Assembly: GCF_000227465.1 (NCBI RefSeq)
Contig: NC_016047.1
Location: forward strand, 3,948,857-4,012,856
DNA length: 64,000 nucleotides
Source: Bacillus spizizenii TU-B-10
GTDB taxonomy: Bacteria > Bacillota > Bacilli > Bacillales > Bacillaceae
Direction of reading: 5' to 3'
Position numbers and translations under genes: made by a program. Position 1 is the stretch's first letter; each line of letters starts with the position of its first letter. Positions 45,124 through 56,991 of the stretch are shown here, piece by piece. A model generated the notes under the pieces. It did no database searches. It saw only the letters and a program-made list of their open reading frames with translations, and was not told the origin of the DNA.

Positions 45124-45284
45124 CAACAAACCTCTAGGAGCTGAAACCATATGTTGAAGAAAAATCAATGCCATACCGCTTTTGTCCCCATCAACATCAT
45201 ATCAACATAGCAATCCAGCATATTTTCCCTTTATTTTCTCATTTCAAAATATAAATTTTATTATTGTGAAAATAGTTAAAAAGG

Positions 45285-45313
45285 TTGATTTTCAAAAAGT
45301 GAAAGGATAAAAT
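45285..45313 (+). promoter_or_regulatory. sigma-A promoter of nupG
   Basis: TTGATT (45285-45290), 17 bases, TAAAAT (45308-45313), 27 bases before the riboswitch. Confidence 0.75.
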
Positions 45314-45339
45314 ACTGCTATCATCTTAGAAAAAAGACA

Positions 45340-45410
45340 TTCTTGTATATGATCAGTAATATGGTCTGATTGTTTCTACCTAGTAACCGTAAAAAACTAG
45401 ACTACAAGAA
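45340..45410 (+). ncRNA. Guanine-type purine riboswitch of nupG
   Basis: P1 is TTCTTGTA / TACAAGAA. Conserved joining and loop sequences ATATGGTCTGAT, GTTTCTACCTAGTAACCGTAAA and CTAGACTACAAG match the purine class. The discriminating base in GACTAC is C, so it should bind guanine or hypoxanthine. The expression platform downstream (45411-45480) includes the hairpin GAAAAGGA-CAAG-TTCTTTTC but I cannot settle the exact terminator. Confidence 0.93.
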
Positions 45411-45551
45411 AGTTTGAATAAATTTGAACGAGTTGAAAAGGACAAGTTCTTTTCTGTTTGCTCTTATTTTTCACACTTTCTGCACTTCCAGAATTTGTGA
45501 AGGATAGGGGCTTTTTTTGTTTCCATAATAAACCTCATAGGAGTTGCTATC

Positions 45552-46745
45552 ATGTACTTTTTATTAAACCTTGTCGGTCTCATTGTGATTATGGCAGTTG
45601 TATTCCTATGTTCTCCGCAGAAAAAGAAAATCAAGTGGCGCCCGATCATTACGTTAATTGTTCTGGAATTGCTGATTACTTGGTTTATGCTGGGAACAAA
45701 AGTCGGGAGCTGGGCCATCGGTAAAATTGGTGATTTCTTCACTTGGCTGATTGCTTGCGCCAGTGACGGTATCGCGTTTGCCTTCCCGTCAGTCATGGCG
45801 AATGAAACAGTAGACTTTTTCTTTAGTGCACTTCTTCCAATTATCTTTATCGTCACATTCTTTGATATTTTAACATATTTCGGCATTTTGCCTTGGCTGA
45901 TTGATAAAATCGGATGGGTGATTTCAAAGGCTTCCCGCTTGCCGAAATTAGAAAGCTTTTTCTCTATTCAAATGATGTTCCTGGGAAATACTGAAGCACT
46001 TGCGGTCATCCGCCAGCAGCTTACGGTACTAAATAACAACCGCCTGCTTACATTCGGCTTAATGAGCATGAGCAGCATCAGCGGCTCCATTATTGGATCT
46101 TACCTGTCAATGGTGCCGGCGACATACGTGTTTACAGCGATTCCGTTGAACTGCTTAAACGCGCTGATTATCGCAAACCTGCTGAACCCTGTTCATGTGC
46201 CGGAGGATGAAGATATCATCTATACACCGCCTAAAGAAGAGAAGAAAGACTTTTTCTCTACGATTTCTAACAGTATGCTTGTCGGCATGAACATGGTTAT
46301 CGTTATTTTGGCAATGGTGATCGGATATGTAGCATTAACGTCTGCAGTCAATGGCATTCTTGGCGTTTTCGTACACGGCCTGACCATCCAGACGATTTTC
46401 GCTTATCTCTTCAGTCCTTTCGCTTTCCTGCTTGGGCTGCCAGTACATGATGCAATGTATGTTGCTCAACTGATGGGCATGAAATTGGCAACGAACGAGT
46501 TTGTTGCGATGCTTGACTTGAAAAACAATCTCAAATCACTTCCGCCTCACACAGTTGCGGTGGCGACGACATTCCTGACGTCATTTGCCAACTTCAGTAC
46601 AGTCGGCATGATTTACGGAACGTACAACTCGATCCTTGACGGCGAAAAGTCAACGGTCATCGGGAAAAACGTGTGGAAATTGCTTGTCAGCGGAATTGCG
46701 GTATCTTTACTGAGTGCTGCGATTGTCGGCCTGTTTGTATGGTAG
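45552..46745 (+). CDS. nupG: Purine nucleoside transporter, CNT family
   Basis: 397 residues, about ten membrane segments. The CNT motifs GNTEALAVIRQQL (about residues 145-157) and EFVAMLDLKNN (about 320) are present. It imports guanosine and inosine, consistent with repression by a guanine riboswitch. The ATG at 45552 follows TAGGAG. A terminator follows. Confidence 0.93.
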   Translation: MYFLLNLVGLIVIMAVVFLCSPQKKKIKWRPIITLIVLELLITWFMLGTKVGSWAIGKIGDFFTWLIACASDGIAFAFPSVMANETVDFFFSALLPIIFIVTFFDILTYFGILPWLIDKIGWVISKASRLPKLESFFSIQMMFLGNTEALAVIRQQLTVLNNNRLLTFGLMSMSSISGSIIGSYLSMVPATYVFTAIPLNCLNALIIANLLNPVHVPEDEDIIYTPPKEEKKDFFSTISNSMLVGMNMVIVILAMVIGYVALTSAVNGILGVFVHGLTIQTIFAYLFSPFAFLLGLPVHDAMYVAQLMGMKLATNEFVAMLDLKNNLKSLPPHTVAVATTFLTSFANFSTVGMIYGTYNSILDGEKSTVIGKNVWKLLVSGIAVSLLSAAIVGLFVW

Positions 46746-46752
46746 AAACATT

Positions 46753-46785
46753 GAGCCATATCCCTTTGCGGATATGGCTCTTTTG
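46753..46785 (+). terminator. nupG terminator
   Basis: Eleven-base stem GAGCCATATCC / GGATATGGCTC with a six-base loop and four T. The convergent DUF3298 gene ends here too. Confidence 0.85.
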
Positions 46786-46786
46786 A

Positions 46787-47458
46787 TTATTGATAAATAG
46801 AGGAAGGCACCTGCACATCCCGGATTCCGGCTGCATATGGTCCTAAGTCATACTGGCCGAAGACGATGGCGATTCCGTTTTTCGTAAAGTAAAACGTTGT
46901 GTCTTGATTAAGGGTAATATCCTCTTTCTTTACATCAGGGAAAAACAGCTCATCGTGTTTTTTGATATAGCTATACAGATAATCTTGCGTTTTGCTGACT
47001 TTTGTTTTGGTATTCAGAATCTGGTTCAGTGTCACCCGCTTTTGTGTTTTCAAGTCATAGTTGAAGGACTGAACAGACGTTAAACCATGGGCGCCGCCTG
47101 AATATATATAATTGAGTGTTTGAATGCTGAGCTTGCCCGCCGCATTGTATTTGACGCTGAAGGATGTTTGGTATTCCGCTTTGAATCCCTGCTGTTCGCC
47201 TGCTTTTTTGTTTTTCAGGTATTCCTGATATGATTGTTCAATGTAGGCTTTCAGCTCTTGATTGATTTTCTTTTCAAACGCGGCATTCCCGATGTGATGC
47301 ACCTGAGGATACTTTAGCTCCTTGATCTTTTTGTACGTATGGCTGCTGACAGTCGGTGTTTTCGCTTGAACCGCTTTTAAAGATGGGGCCGCATATGCCA
47401 ATACAGAAAAAAGCAAAACAGCAATCCCCGCGGCTTTCAGCATGTGATTCCATTTCAT
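46787..47458 (-). CDS. Secreted DUF3298/DUF4163-type protein
   Basis: 223 residues from the ATG at 47458, behind AAAGGAGGAG. A Sec signal peptide (about 1-32) is followed by a DUF4163-like part with a Tyr-rich FxxEY pattern (SFSVKYNAAGKLSI). The DUF3298 domain contains YIYSGGAHGLTSVQSFNYDL and ends with the hallmark FYFTKNGIAIVFGQYDLGPYAAGI. The same pair occurs in the anti-sigma factor RsiV, which binds lysozyme, and in the deacetylase PdaC. So it may bind peptidoglycan or lysozyme outside the cell. It has no membrane anchor after the signal. Confidence 0.75.
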   Translation of the reverse strand: MKWNHMLKAAGIAVLLFSVLAYAAPSLKAVQAKTPTVSSHTYKKIKELKYPQVHHIGNAAFEKKINQELKAYIEQSYQEYLKNKKAGEQQGFKAEYQTSFSVKYNAAGKLSIQTLNYIYSGGAHGLTSVQSFNYDLKTQKRVTLNQILNTKTKVSKTQDYLYSYIKKHDELFFPDVKKEDITLNQDTTFYFTKNGIAIVFGQYDLGPYAAGIRDVQVPSSIYQ

Positions 47459-47573
47459 ACGATCTCCTCCTTTGATGTCGTTGCTTATCATTCCCTCTTT
47501 TAAGCAATACACACTTTTATAGACTGATAAAATCAAAAGAAGTTTCTAGGTCTAACAGCTCGATTTCCCCAAT

Positions 47574-47597
47574 AAAAAAAGAGACAACACATGTCTC
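47574..47597 (-). terminator. Terminator of katE-yxiS
   Basis: Six-base stem GAGACA / TGTCTC with a five-base loop, then seven T on the minus strand. Confidence 0.85.
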
Positions 47598-47600
47598 CTT

Positions 47601-47891
47601 TTATTGTTTACGCTCAGCAATGGCTTCGTGAACCGCTTGGGCCAAATCTATATTTCCAAACATTTCTAATACCGCAATGACGGCTTGGTCCGGAATGTGC
47701 TCTGATTCGTGTTTCGGCACGACCAGTTCGTCCATGGTTTTTTTCAAGCTTTCATTGAGCTTTTGCTGCGGATACGCTTTGGCGTACAGCTCCAGCGGAT
47801 CAAGATCATGGTTCACGCACCATTGGGCAAACACCAAAATCATCATATTTTCATCGCGTTCGTAAGCTTCAGCGAGCTGTTTTTCGTTCAT
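47601..47891 (-). CDS. yxiS: Small cytoplasmic protein YxiS
   Basis: 96 residues, acidic and mostly helical, with no membrane segment or known catalytic motif. It follows katE by 50 bases on the same strand and ends in the terminator, so it is probably read from the same sigma-B promoter. The ATG at 47891 has a GGAG site. Function unknown. Confidence 0.7.
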   Translation of the reverse strand: MNEKQLAEAYERDENMMILVFAQWCVNHDLDPLELYAKAYPQQKLNESLKKTMDELVVPKHESEHIPDQAVIAVLEMFGNIDLAQAVHEAIAERKQ

Positions 47892-47940
47892 CTGTCATGC
47901 TCCTTATGAAAAGTATCTTCCTTTAAGATACAGGAGCGGA

Positions 47941-50001
47941 TCAAATTCGTCTATCCCAATGGCGGTGAGCGGCGACCGCCTCAATAAACGCCTTGCTGAA
48001 GGCGGTGTAGTCAGCTTCATCTTTAGCAGTCACGATGCCCGAGCCTTCTGTTGTCCCGACAGAGGATTGAAGAAGATCAATTCCTTCATTTGCCGCACCG
48101 ATCGCCTTATAGTGATTATAGGCTTCTCTGATAAATGACATCGCTTGTTTGTTGTCTTTTAACTCTGGTCCTCCTGCGGCATAGACGGAATCATACAGAA
48201 CTGAATCAGCCGTCAGGAACGTGCCGCTGGCCTCAAGCTGCTGTCCGGTGCCGCTTGTGATGTACCCCAGCGTTTGGCTGATGATATCTGCTGTGATCCC
48301 TTCATGCTTTAAGGCGTTCAGCACTGTTTGCAGCTCTTCTTCATGAAATCCGTTTCCGGCGAGAACGGCGACTTTTCTCGTTGACGCTGTTTTCACAGTG
48401 CGGGCCTGGCTTAACGCAGGTGAGGTAAGAATTTCTTTTGATGCTTTTCGTTTCGCCGGCGGCGCCACACCTACTCCATTGGCGATTTCTTCCGCTAAGC
48501 CTGTATCGACATTGCTGAAGACGTCAACAACCTGCCGCTGCACGTCCTTGCTTTTGACCTTTCCGACCTCGAAGCAGAAAGCAGAGATGATATGCTGTTT
48601 TTCGACAGGAGACATGCTGTTCCAGAAAAGCTTCGCCTGTGAGTAATAATCGTTGAAGCTGTCGCTCCGCTGGCGGATTTTTTTGCCCTCGACTTTCTCC
48701 TGATAGTGGACGTAGCCGCCTTCTTCAGCTGGCGCAGGCGACGGGTCATTGTTTTGCAGAGAGTTTTTATGATAAGCGACCGGCCCCTTATTAATCGTCA
48801 TCCGGTGATAGCCGTCGTATTGGTTGTTATGGAATGGACATACCGGCCGGTTAATCGGAATCTCATGGAAGTTCGGGCCGCCAAGACGGATGAGCTGTGT
48901 GTCGGTATAAGAGAAAAGCCGTCCCTGCAATAGCGGATCATTTGTAAAATCGATGCCTGGCACAACATTTCCCGGGTGGAATGCGACTTGCTCTGTTTCC
49001 GCAAATACATTATCCTGGTTGCGGTTCAGCGTCATTTTCCCAATGACTTTCACCGGTACAAGCTCTTCCGGCCATAGCTTGGTTGGGTCAAGAATATCAA
49101 AATCAAATTTGAATTCGTCTTCTTCATCAATCATCTGCACGCCGAGCTCATATTCAACCGTGCCGCCGTTTTCAATCGTTTCCCACAAGTCGCGGCGGTG
49201 GAAATCGGGATCTTTCCCGGCAATTTTCTGCGCTTCATCCCATACAAGAGAATGCACGCCGAGCACAGGCTTCCAGTGGAATTTCACGAAACGTGCCTTT
49301 CCTTGTTCATTGACAAAACGGAACGTGTGAACGCCGAAACCTTCCATCATTCTGTAGCTGCGAGGGATGCCTCTGTCAGACATCGTCCACATCACCATAT
49401 GTGCCGACTCAGGGTTATTGGCGACAAAATCCCAAAACGTATCATGAGCAGTCGCGGCTTGGGGCATTTCATTATGAGGTTCAGGCTTAAACGCGTGAAC
49501 CAGATCCGGAAATTTGATCGCATCCTGAATGAAAAACACTGGGATATTATTTCCCACAAGATCATAGTTTCCTTCTTCAGTATAAAATTTTGTCGCAAAG
49601 CCTCTGGCATCCCGCACCGTGTCTGCGGAGCCTTTAGAACCCGCGACTGTAGAAAACCGGACAAATACCGGCGTCTTCACCGAAGGGTCCTGAAGAAATT
49701 TGGCCCGTGTATACTCGGTCATCGGTTCGTAGACCTGAAAAAAACCATGCACGCCATACCCTCGCGCATGCACAACACGCTCCGGAATCCTCTCATGGTC
49801 AAAGTGCGTCATTTTCTCCCGGAAGTGAAAATCCTCCATCAGCGTCGGGCCCCGGACCCCGGCCTTTAACGAGTGCTCATCCTCTGACACCCGCACGCCT
49901 TGGTTTGTCGTCATTTTCTTCCCGCTGTTATCGGCCCTGTACTGCTCAAGCTGCTCGTCCTTTGCGTGTTCATTTACACGTTTGTTTTGATCATCATTCA
50001 T
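47941..50001 (-). CDS. katE: Large-subunit catalase KatE with C-terminal extension
   Basis: 686 residues. The catalase core (about 40-530) has the catalytic His in RVVHARGYGVHGFF, Asn in VGNNIPVFF and the haem Tyr in SYTDTQLIRLGGPNF. The C-terminal 150 residues form a flavodoxin/DJ-1-like domain (KVAVLAGNGFHEEELQTVL) as in other large clade 2 catalases. It is the main sigma-B catalase. The ATG at 50001 follows AAAAGGGGGAG. Confidence 0.94.
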   Translation of the reverse strand: MNDDQNKRVNEHAKDEQLEQYRADNSGKKMTTNQGVRVSEDEHSLKAGVRGPTLMEDFHFREKMTHFDHERIPERVVHARGYGVHGFFQVYEPMTEYTRAKFLQDPSVKTPVFVRFSTVAGSKGSADTVRDARGFATKFYTEEGNYDLVGNNIPVFFIQDAIKFPDLVHAFKPEPHNEMPQAATAHDTFWDFVANNPESAHMVMWTMSDRGIPRSYRMMEGFGVHTFRFVNEQGKARFVKFHWKPVLGVHSLVWDEAQKIAGKDPDFHRRDLWETIENGGTVEYELGVQMIDEEDEFKFDFDILDPTKLWPEELVPVKVIGKMTLNRNQDNVFAETEQVAFHPGNVVPGIDFTNDPLLQGRLFSYTDTQLIRLGGPNFHEIPINRPVCPFHNNQYDGYHRMTINKGPVAYHKNSLQNNDPSPAPAEEGGYVHYQEKVEGKKIRQRSDSFNDYYSQAKLFWNSMSPVEKQHIISAFCFEVGKVKSKDVQRQVVDVFSNVDTGLAEEIANGVGVAPPAKRKASKEILTSPALSQARTVKTASTRKVAVLAGNGFHEEELQTVLNALKHEGITADIISQTLGYITSGTGQQLEASGTFLTADSVLYDSVYAAGGPELKDNKQAMSFIREAYNHYKAIGAANEGIDLLQSSVGTTEGSGIVTAKDEADYTAFSKAFIEAVAAHRHWDRRI

Positions 50002-50041
50002 GTCTGCTCCCCCTTTTCAAACGAAACATTCTACAGCACAT

Positions 50042-50067
50042 TTACCCGTGGCATCCTTCATATAAAC
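50042..50067 (-). promoter_or_regulatory. sigma-B promoter of katE
   Basis: Minus strand GTTTAT (50062-50067), 14 bases, GGGTAA (50042-50047); a near-consensus sigma-B promoter. Confidence 0.85.
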
Positions 50068-50155
50068 TGCTAATCCGCTCAATAGGATTTTAGGTCTACA
50101 TATACATATGTGGTCATACATATTTGAAATAAGCCTTCTTTTCAGAAAGAAAAAG

Positions 50156-50169
50156 TGGAAGCGCTTACC
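50156..50169. promoter_or_regulatory. Candidate cre of citH
   Basis: TGGAAGCGCTTACC, 12 of 14 positions of the cre consensus with the GCGC centre, 36 bases before the citH start. Confidence 0.55.
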
Positions 50170-50204
50170 AAAAAAATATGCTATTGAATGGGGGAGGTCA
50201 TATC

Positions 50205-51485
50205 GTGCTTGCCATACTCGGTTTTGTGATGATTATTGTCTTCATGTACCTTATTATGTCTAACCGGCTTTCCGCTCTTATTGCTTTAATTGTCGTTCCT
50301 GTTGTGTTTGCCCTGATCAGCGGATTTGGCAAAGATCTCGGCGAGATGATGATTCAGGGCGTTACAGACCTCGCTCCTACCGGTATCATGCTGTTATTCG
50401 CCATCCTGTATTTCGGCATTATGATTGACTCAGGTTTGTTTGATCCTCTCATCGCAAAAATTTTATCACTTGTCAAAGGAGATCCGTTAAAAATCGCCGT
50501 CGGCACAGCGGTTCTGACGATGACCATTTCGCTGGACGGAGATGGGACAACAACCTATATGATTACCATTGCGGCGATGCTGCCTCTGTACAAACGGCTC
50601 GGCATGAACCGTTTAGTGCTAGCGGGAATTGCGATGCTCGGTTCCGGGGTCATGAACATTATACCGTGGGGCGGACCGACGGCGAGGGTTTTGGCTTCCT
50701 TAAAATTGGACATGTCGGAGGTCTTCACGCCGCTGATTCCCGCTATGGTCGCCGGCATTCTCTGGGTGATCGCCGTTGCTTATTTCCTTGGAAAAAAAGA
50801 GCGGAAGCGTCTCGGCGTCATTTCGATTGAACACGCACCGTCCTCTGATCCGGAGGCAGCGCCGCTCAAGCGTCCCGCCCTCCAATGGTTTAATCTGCTG
50901 CTGACTGTTGCTCTGATGGCCGCTCTGATCACCAGCCTGCTGCCGCTCCCTGTTCTTTTTATGACCGCATTCGCCATCGCCTTGATGGTCAACTATCCAA
51001 ATGTCAAAGAGCAGCAGAAACGGATATCGGCACATGCAGGAAATGCGTTAAACGTTGTCTCAATGGTGTTTGCTGCAGGCATATTCACAGGCATTCTCTC
51101 CGGCACAAAAATGGTGGATGCGATGGCGCATTCTCTCGTTTCACTTATCCCTGATGCCATGGGCCCGCACCTGCCATTGATCACCGCCATCGTCAGCATG
51201 CCATTCACCTTTTTCATGTCAAATGACGCCTTTTACTTTGGTGTCCTGCCCATCATCGCCGAAGCCGCATCCGCTTACGGAATAGATGCCGCTGAAATCG
51301 GAAGGGCCTCCCTGCTGGGACAGCCAGTGCATCTTCTAAGTCCGCTTGTGCCTTCCACCTATCTATTGGTTGGAATGGCAGGCGTCAGCTTTGGCGATCA
51401 TCAAAAATTCACCATCAAATGGGCAGTGGGGACAACGATTGTGATGACGATTGCGGCGCTTTTGATTGGGATTATTTCGTTTTAA
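50205..51485 (+). CDS. citH: Metal-citrate:H+ symporter (CitMHS family)
   Basis: 426 residues from a GTG at 50205 (GGGGGAGG seven bases ahead). About eleven membrane segments. The CitMHS pattern [20 protein letters not shown] is at about 115-134. It takes up citrate complexed with a divalent metal; the B. subtilis CitH protein prefers calcium and similar ions. The upstream cre fits carbon repression. A hairpin terminator follows. Confidence 0.9.
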   Translation: MLAILGFVMIIVFMYLIMSNRLSALIALIVVPVVFALISGFGKDLGEMMIQGVTDLAPTGIMLLFAILYFGIMIDSGLFDPLIAKILSLVKGDPLKIAVGTAVLTMTISLDGDGTTTYMITIAAMLPLYKRLGMNRLVLAGIAMLGSGVMNIIPWGGPTARVLASLKLDMSEVFTPLIPAMVAGILWVIAVAYFLGKKERKRLGVISIEHAPSSDPEAAPLKRPALQWFNLLLTVALMAALITSLLPLPVLFMTAFAIALMVNYPNVKEQQKRISAHAGNALNVVSMVFAAGIFTGILSGTKMVDAMAHSLVSLIPDAMGPHLPLITAIVSMPFTFFMSNDAFYFGVLPIIAEAASAYGIDAAEIGRASLLGQPVHLLSPLVPSTYLLVGMAGVSFGDHQKFTIKWAVGTTIVMTIAALLIGIISF

Positions 51486-51492
51486 TGAGAAG

Positions 51493-51519
51493 AGGATTTC
51501 CGCTGGCGGAAATCCTTTC
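51493..51519 (+). terminator. citH terminator
   Basis: Nine-base stem GGATTTCCG / CGGAAATCC with a four-base loop and a short T-run. Confidence 0.75.
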
Positions 51520-51582
51520 GTTCTGTATAATCCGAAAACCCAAGATCATACTATGGAAAAATCAACACAAAAAGGTGATTGC

Positions 51583-52161
51583 ATGAATTTTGCTTGGGAA
51601 GCACTCATTTTAATTATATCCGGCATTATATTGCTCAGAATTTCTGGCAGAAAATCGATCTCTCAAATGACGTTAGCACAAACTGTGGTGATGATTTCAA
51701 TTGGAACGATTATTGTCCAGCCGATTATAGAGACAAGTTTATGGAAAACCCTTGTGGCAGCCAGTATTTTTACTGTGGCGCTAATACTCATGGAATGGTT
51801 CCAGATAAAAGCCAATTGGATGGAAAAGTTCATAACAGGCAAAGCAAAGTTAGTCATTGAAGATGGCAAACTCAATATAGAAAATATGAAAAAATTGAGG
51901 CTGACAGTTGATCAGCTTGAAATGCGAATGAGGCTTCACGGAATCTCCAGCATAAAGGACGTTAAGAATGCAACGATTGAGGCAAACGGCCAATTAGGAT
52001 ATGAATTACGTGATGACAAGAAGCCGCTAACCATGGGTGATTTTAAGAAAATGATGAATGTTCCTGATGCAAATACAATGAATCGGCCTGAACCTGATAA
52101 GCAAGATAACATTTTTGAAGAGTTAAAAAACTCTAGTCATTCCGCTAGCCAATTAAAATAA
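51583..52161 (+). CDS. DUF421/YetF-family membrane protein
   Basis: 192 residues from the ATG at 51583 (AAAGGTGA ahead). Three membrane helices (about 3-80) are followed by the YetF domain with the pattern [35 protein letters not shown] (about 108-142, written here in part) and a polar tail ending SQLK. The family includes YetF, YdfR, YdfS, YkjA and YrbG; function is not settled, although some members are spore germination-related. It is a single gene between citH and a convergent secreted protein gene. Confidence 0.75.
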   Translation: MNFAWEALILIISGIILLRISGRKSISQMTLAQTVVMISIGTIIVQPIIETSLWKTLVAASIFTVALILMEWFQIKANWMEKFITGKAKLVIEDGKLNIENMKKLRLTVDQLEMRMRLHGISSIKDVKNATIEANGQLGYELRDDKKPLTMGDFKKMMNVPDANTMNRPEPDKQDNIFEELKNSSHSASQLK

Positions 52162-52190
52162 GGCTATTTCATTGTAATGAAATAGCCTAA
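52158..52190. terminator. Convergent terminator between the DUF421 and PPC-protein genes
   Basis: Eleven-base perfect stem GGCTATTTCAT / ATGAAATAGCC with a four-base loop; followed by TTATTTT on the minus strand. Confidence 0.75.
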
Positions 52191-52198
52191 GTGAATTC

Positions 52199-53305
52199 TT
52201 ATTGAATATACGAAATGACCGGCAAGCTTTCAACGCCTGATGCATAGTAGTAATTTAAAACACTGAAAAAGTCGATTGCTTTGCCGGTTTTTACATCAAC
52301 GATTAAAATGTGATCACCATAGTTTTGATCATCTGCATCAAGTCTTCTAGGTGTTTTTTTGCCTAATGTATCAAGAAAAGAGTCATCGTAACCTACCCCT
52401 GATTGATACGCTGATACATGATGCATAAACAGCGTTCCTGTATCTAAGTAAACCATCACTGCCGCATTTGAGCTCGCATAACTTGAACGATAAGTTACAG
52501 GATCAGAAACATTTTTCACCTTCACATCGGAAATAGAATGGGTGCGCTGATTATACCCGCCGCCATACGAAAAATAATATTTTCTTTCCCAGCTTAATGA
52601 AGATGTTTTTGTGCTGGTATTGTACAACAATGTTCCGTTTGCATAGACAGAACCATCTGCGTACTCAGCAACAAAGGCTTGCAAATTAGAGGTGATCGAC
52701 TTCACACTTGTGTAATTTGAAGGGTTTTTGGCATTTAACTGAATGTTGTATGAATCTCCCAGCGTTCCTTCAGAATAGACCCGAATCATATAATCGCCGG
52801 CCGGAAGCTCTTTTAAAAGCACTAAGTTCCCCGCATCCATTGTAATATTAGTCGGCTGTGCTTCACCCGTATCCCAATTGACAACATACAGTTTTAAATA
52901 GTACTGACTGTTGCCAGACAAAATCCGTGTGATCAGAGTTCGATTTGACGAAGTGCTGAAGAAATACATATCGTCAGGGTTATTATCGTTAAGTACAGAT
53001 GAAGTATCGAATACTTGGTCTTCGGAGTTGTACATGGAAGTTGTTTTAAAAACATTCTCATTGACAGGCTTCTTCACTTTTATTGTTTCTGCTTTTTTAT
53101 CCTTTTTAAGGCTCCCTGCATCTGCTTGCTTTAAAGAAACATCCTCCATTTCCTTATGGTTTTTCAATGTTTCCTGCTGTTTCGTGATTGCTTTCTCTTT
53201 TGGCACATTTTGCGCTGCAGCAGCATTTGAATTCAGACAAAAGCTAAAGGCCACAATCAAGACAACACACAATAGGGGTAATGAAAATATTTTTTTGTTC
53301 TTCAT
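52199..53305 (-). CDS. Secreted protein with PPC-like domain, unknown role
   Basis: 368 residues from the ATG at 53305 (GGAAGGAG seven bases ahead). A Sec signal peptide (about 1-32, ending NAAAAQ) is followed by a Lys/Glu-rich linker and a bacterial pre-peptidase C-terminal (PPC)-like beta domain (about 90-190: DDMYFFSTSS, LLKELPAGDYMIRVYS). The C-terminal domain (about 195-368) is unrecognised and rich in Tyr and Ser. No catalytic triad is evident. A sigma-D-type promoter suggests expression with motility and autolysins. I recall no counterpart at this site in strain 168. Confidence 0.7.
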   Translation of the reverse strand: MKNKKIFSLPLLCVVLIVAFSFCLNSNAAAAQNVPKEKAITKQQETLKNHKEMEDVSLKQADAGSLKKDKKAETIKVKKPVNENVFKTTSMYNSEDQVFDTSSVLNDNNPDDMYFFSTSSNRTLITRILSGNSQYYLKLYVVNWDTGEAQPTNITMDAGNLVLLKELPAGDYMIRVYSEGTLGDSYNIQLNAKNPSNYTSVKSITSNLQAFVAEYADGSVYANGTLLYNTSTKTSSLSWERKYYFSYGGGYNQRTHSISDVKVKNVSDPVTYRSSYASSNAAVMVYLDTGTLFMHHVSAYQSGVGYDDSFLDTLGKKTPRRLDADDQNYGDHILIVDVKTGKAIDFFSVLNYYYASGVESLPVISYIQ

Positions 53306-53336
53306 ATACAAACTCCTTCCAGGTTTTATACTGTAC

Positions 53337-53364
53337 ATATCGGCAGGAAACTCCAGCCAGTTTA
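53337..53364 (-). promoter_or_regulatory. sigma-D promoter of the secreted PPC protein
   Basis: Minus strand TAAA (53361-53364), 16 bases, GCCGATAT (53337-53344). The -10 is a perfect sigma-D match; the spacer is one base longer than the mode. Confidence 0.65.
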
Positions 53365-53402
53365 CATTTATGACTCAATGTTCATAATTTGTATATATTT
53401 AA

Positions 53403-56677
<3,275 letters not shown>

Positions 56678-56697
56678 TTTCCTCTCATCCCTTCTGC

Positions 56698-56755
56698 TAA
56701 AAAATAAAAAACCTAAACTACCCCTATCGCAATAGGAACAAGTAGTTTAGGTTTT
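56698..56755 (-). terminator. LicT-controlled terminator 2, before bglP
   Basis: Stem AAAACCTAAACTAC / GTAGTTTAGGTTTT (minus strand reading) with an inner CCTAT / ATAGG hairpin, then a T-rich run. Its upstream arm overlaps RAT2, so the two are exclusive. Confidence 0.9.
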
Positions 56756-56778
56756 GCCTGCCTGACCAGTAACAATCC
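56750..56778 (-). promoter_or_regulatory. RAT 2 (LicT binding RNA) before bglP
   Basis: Minus strand GGATTGTTACTG, five spacer bases, then CAGGCAAAACC: the ribonucleic antiterminator of the BglG/LicT/SacT family. Confidence 0.9.
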
Positions 56779-56832
56779 TATGAAACGCCATCATTCGGTT
56801 TTTTCTGCGAAACGCCATCATCACCATCCCTC

Positions 56833-56904
56833 TGAAAAAAATAAAAACCTAAATTACCATCAGCACAGACAGAGATCATCTGCACTCATTGTAATTTAGG
56901 TTTT
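56833..56904 (-). terminator. LicT-controlled terminator 1
   Basis: Stem AAAACCTAAATTAC / GTAATTTAGGTTTT around a loop of about 33 bases, then TATTTTTTT on the minus strand. It overlaps RAT1. Confidence 0.88.
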
Positions 56905-56926
56905 GCCTGCTTATCAGTAACAATCC
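56899..56926 (-). promoter_or_regulatory. RAT 1 (LicT binding RNA) after licT
   Basis: Minus strand GGATTGTTACTG, then CAGGCAAAACC; second LicT target 148 bases upstream of the first. Confidence 0.9.
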
Positions 56927-56954
56927 TAACATCATCATATATGAATGTAAGAAA

Positions 56955-56991
56955 AAATTAACACAAGGAAATGAAAATGTCAACGCTTTCA
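56955..56991 (-). promoter_or_regulatory. bglPH promoter with overlapping cre
   Basis: Minus strand TTGACA (56978-56983), 17 bases, TAATTT (56955-56960). A perfect cre TGAAAGCGTTGACA (56978-56991) covers the -35. It lies just after the licT stop. Confidence 0.85.

Noticed and set aside
45151..45210. Plus-strand 19-codon frame starting MLKKNQCH with AGGAG ten bases ahead
   Set aside because: It lies over the yxjB promoter region and far ahead of the nupG promoter, with no promoter of its own that I can see; probably chance.
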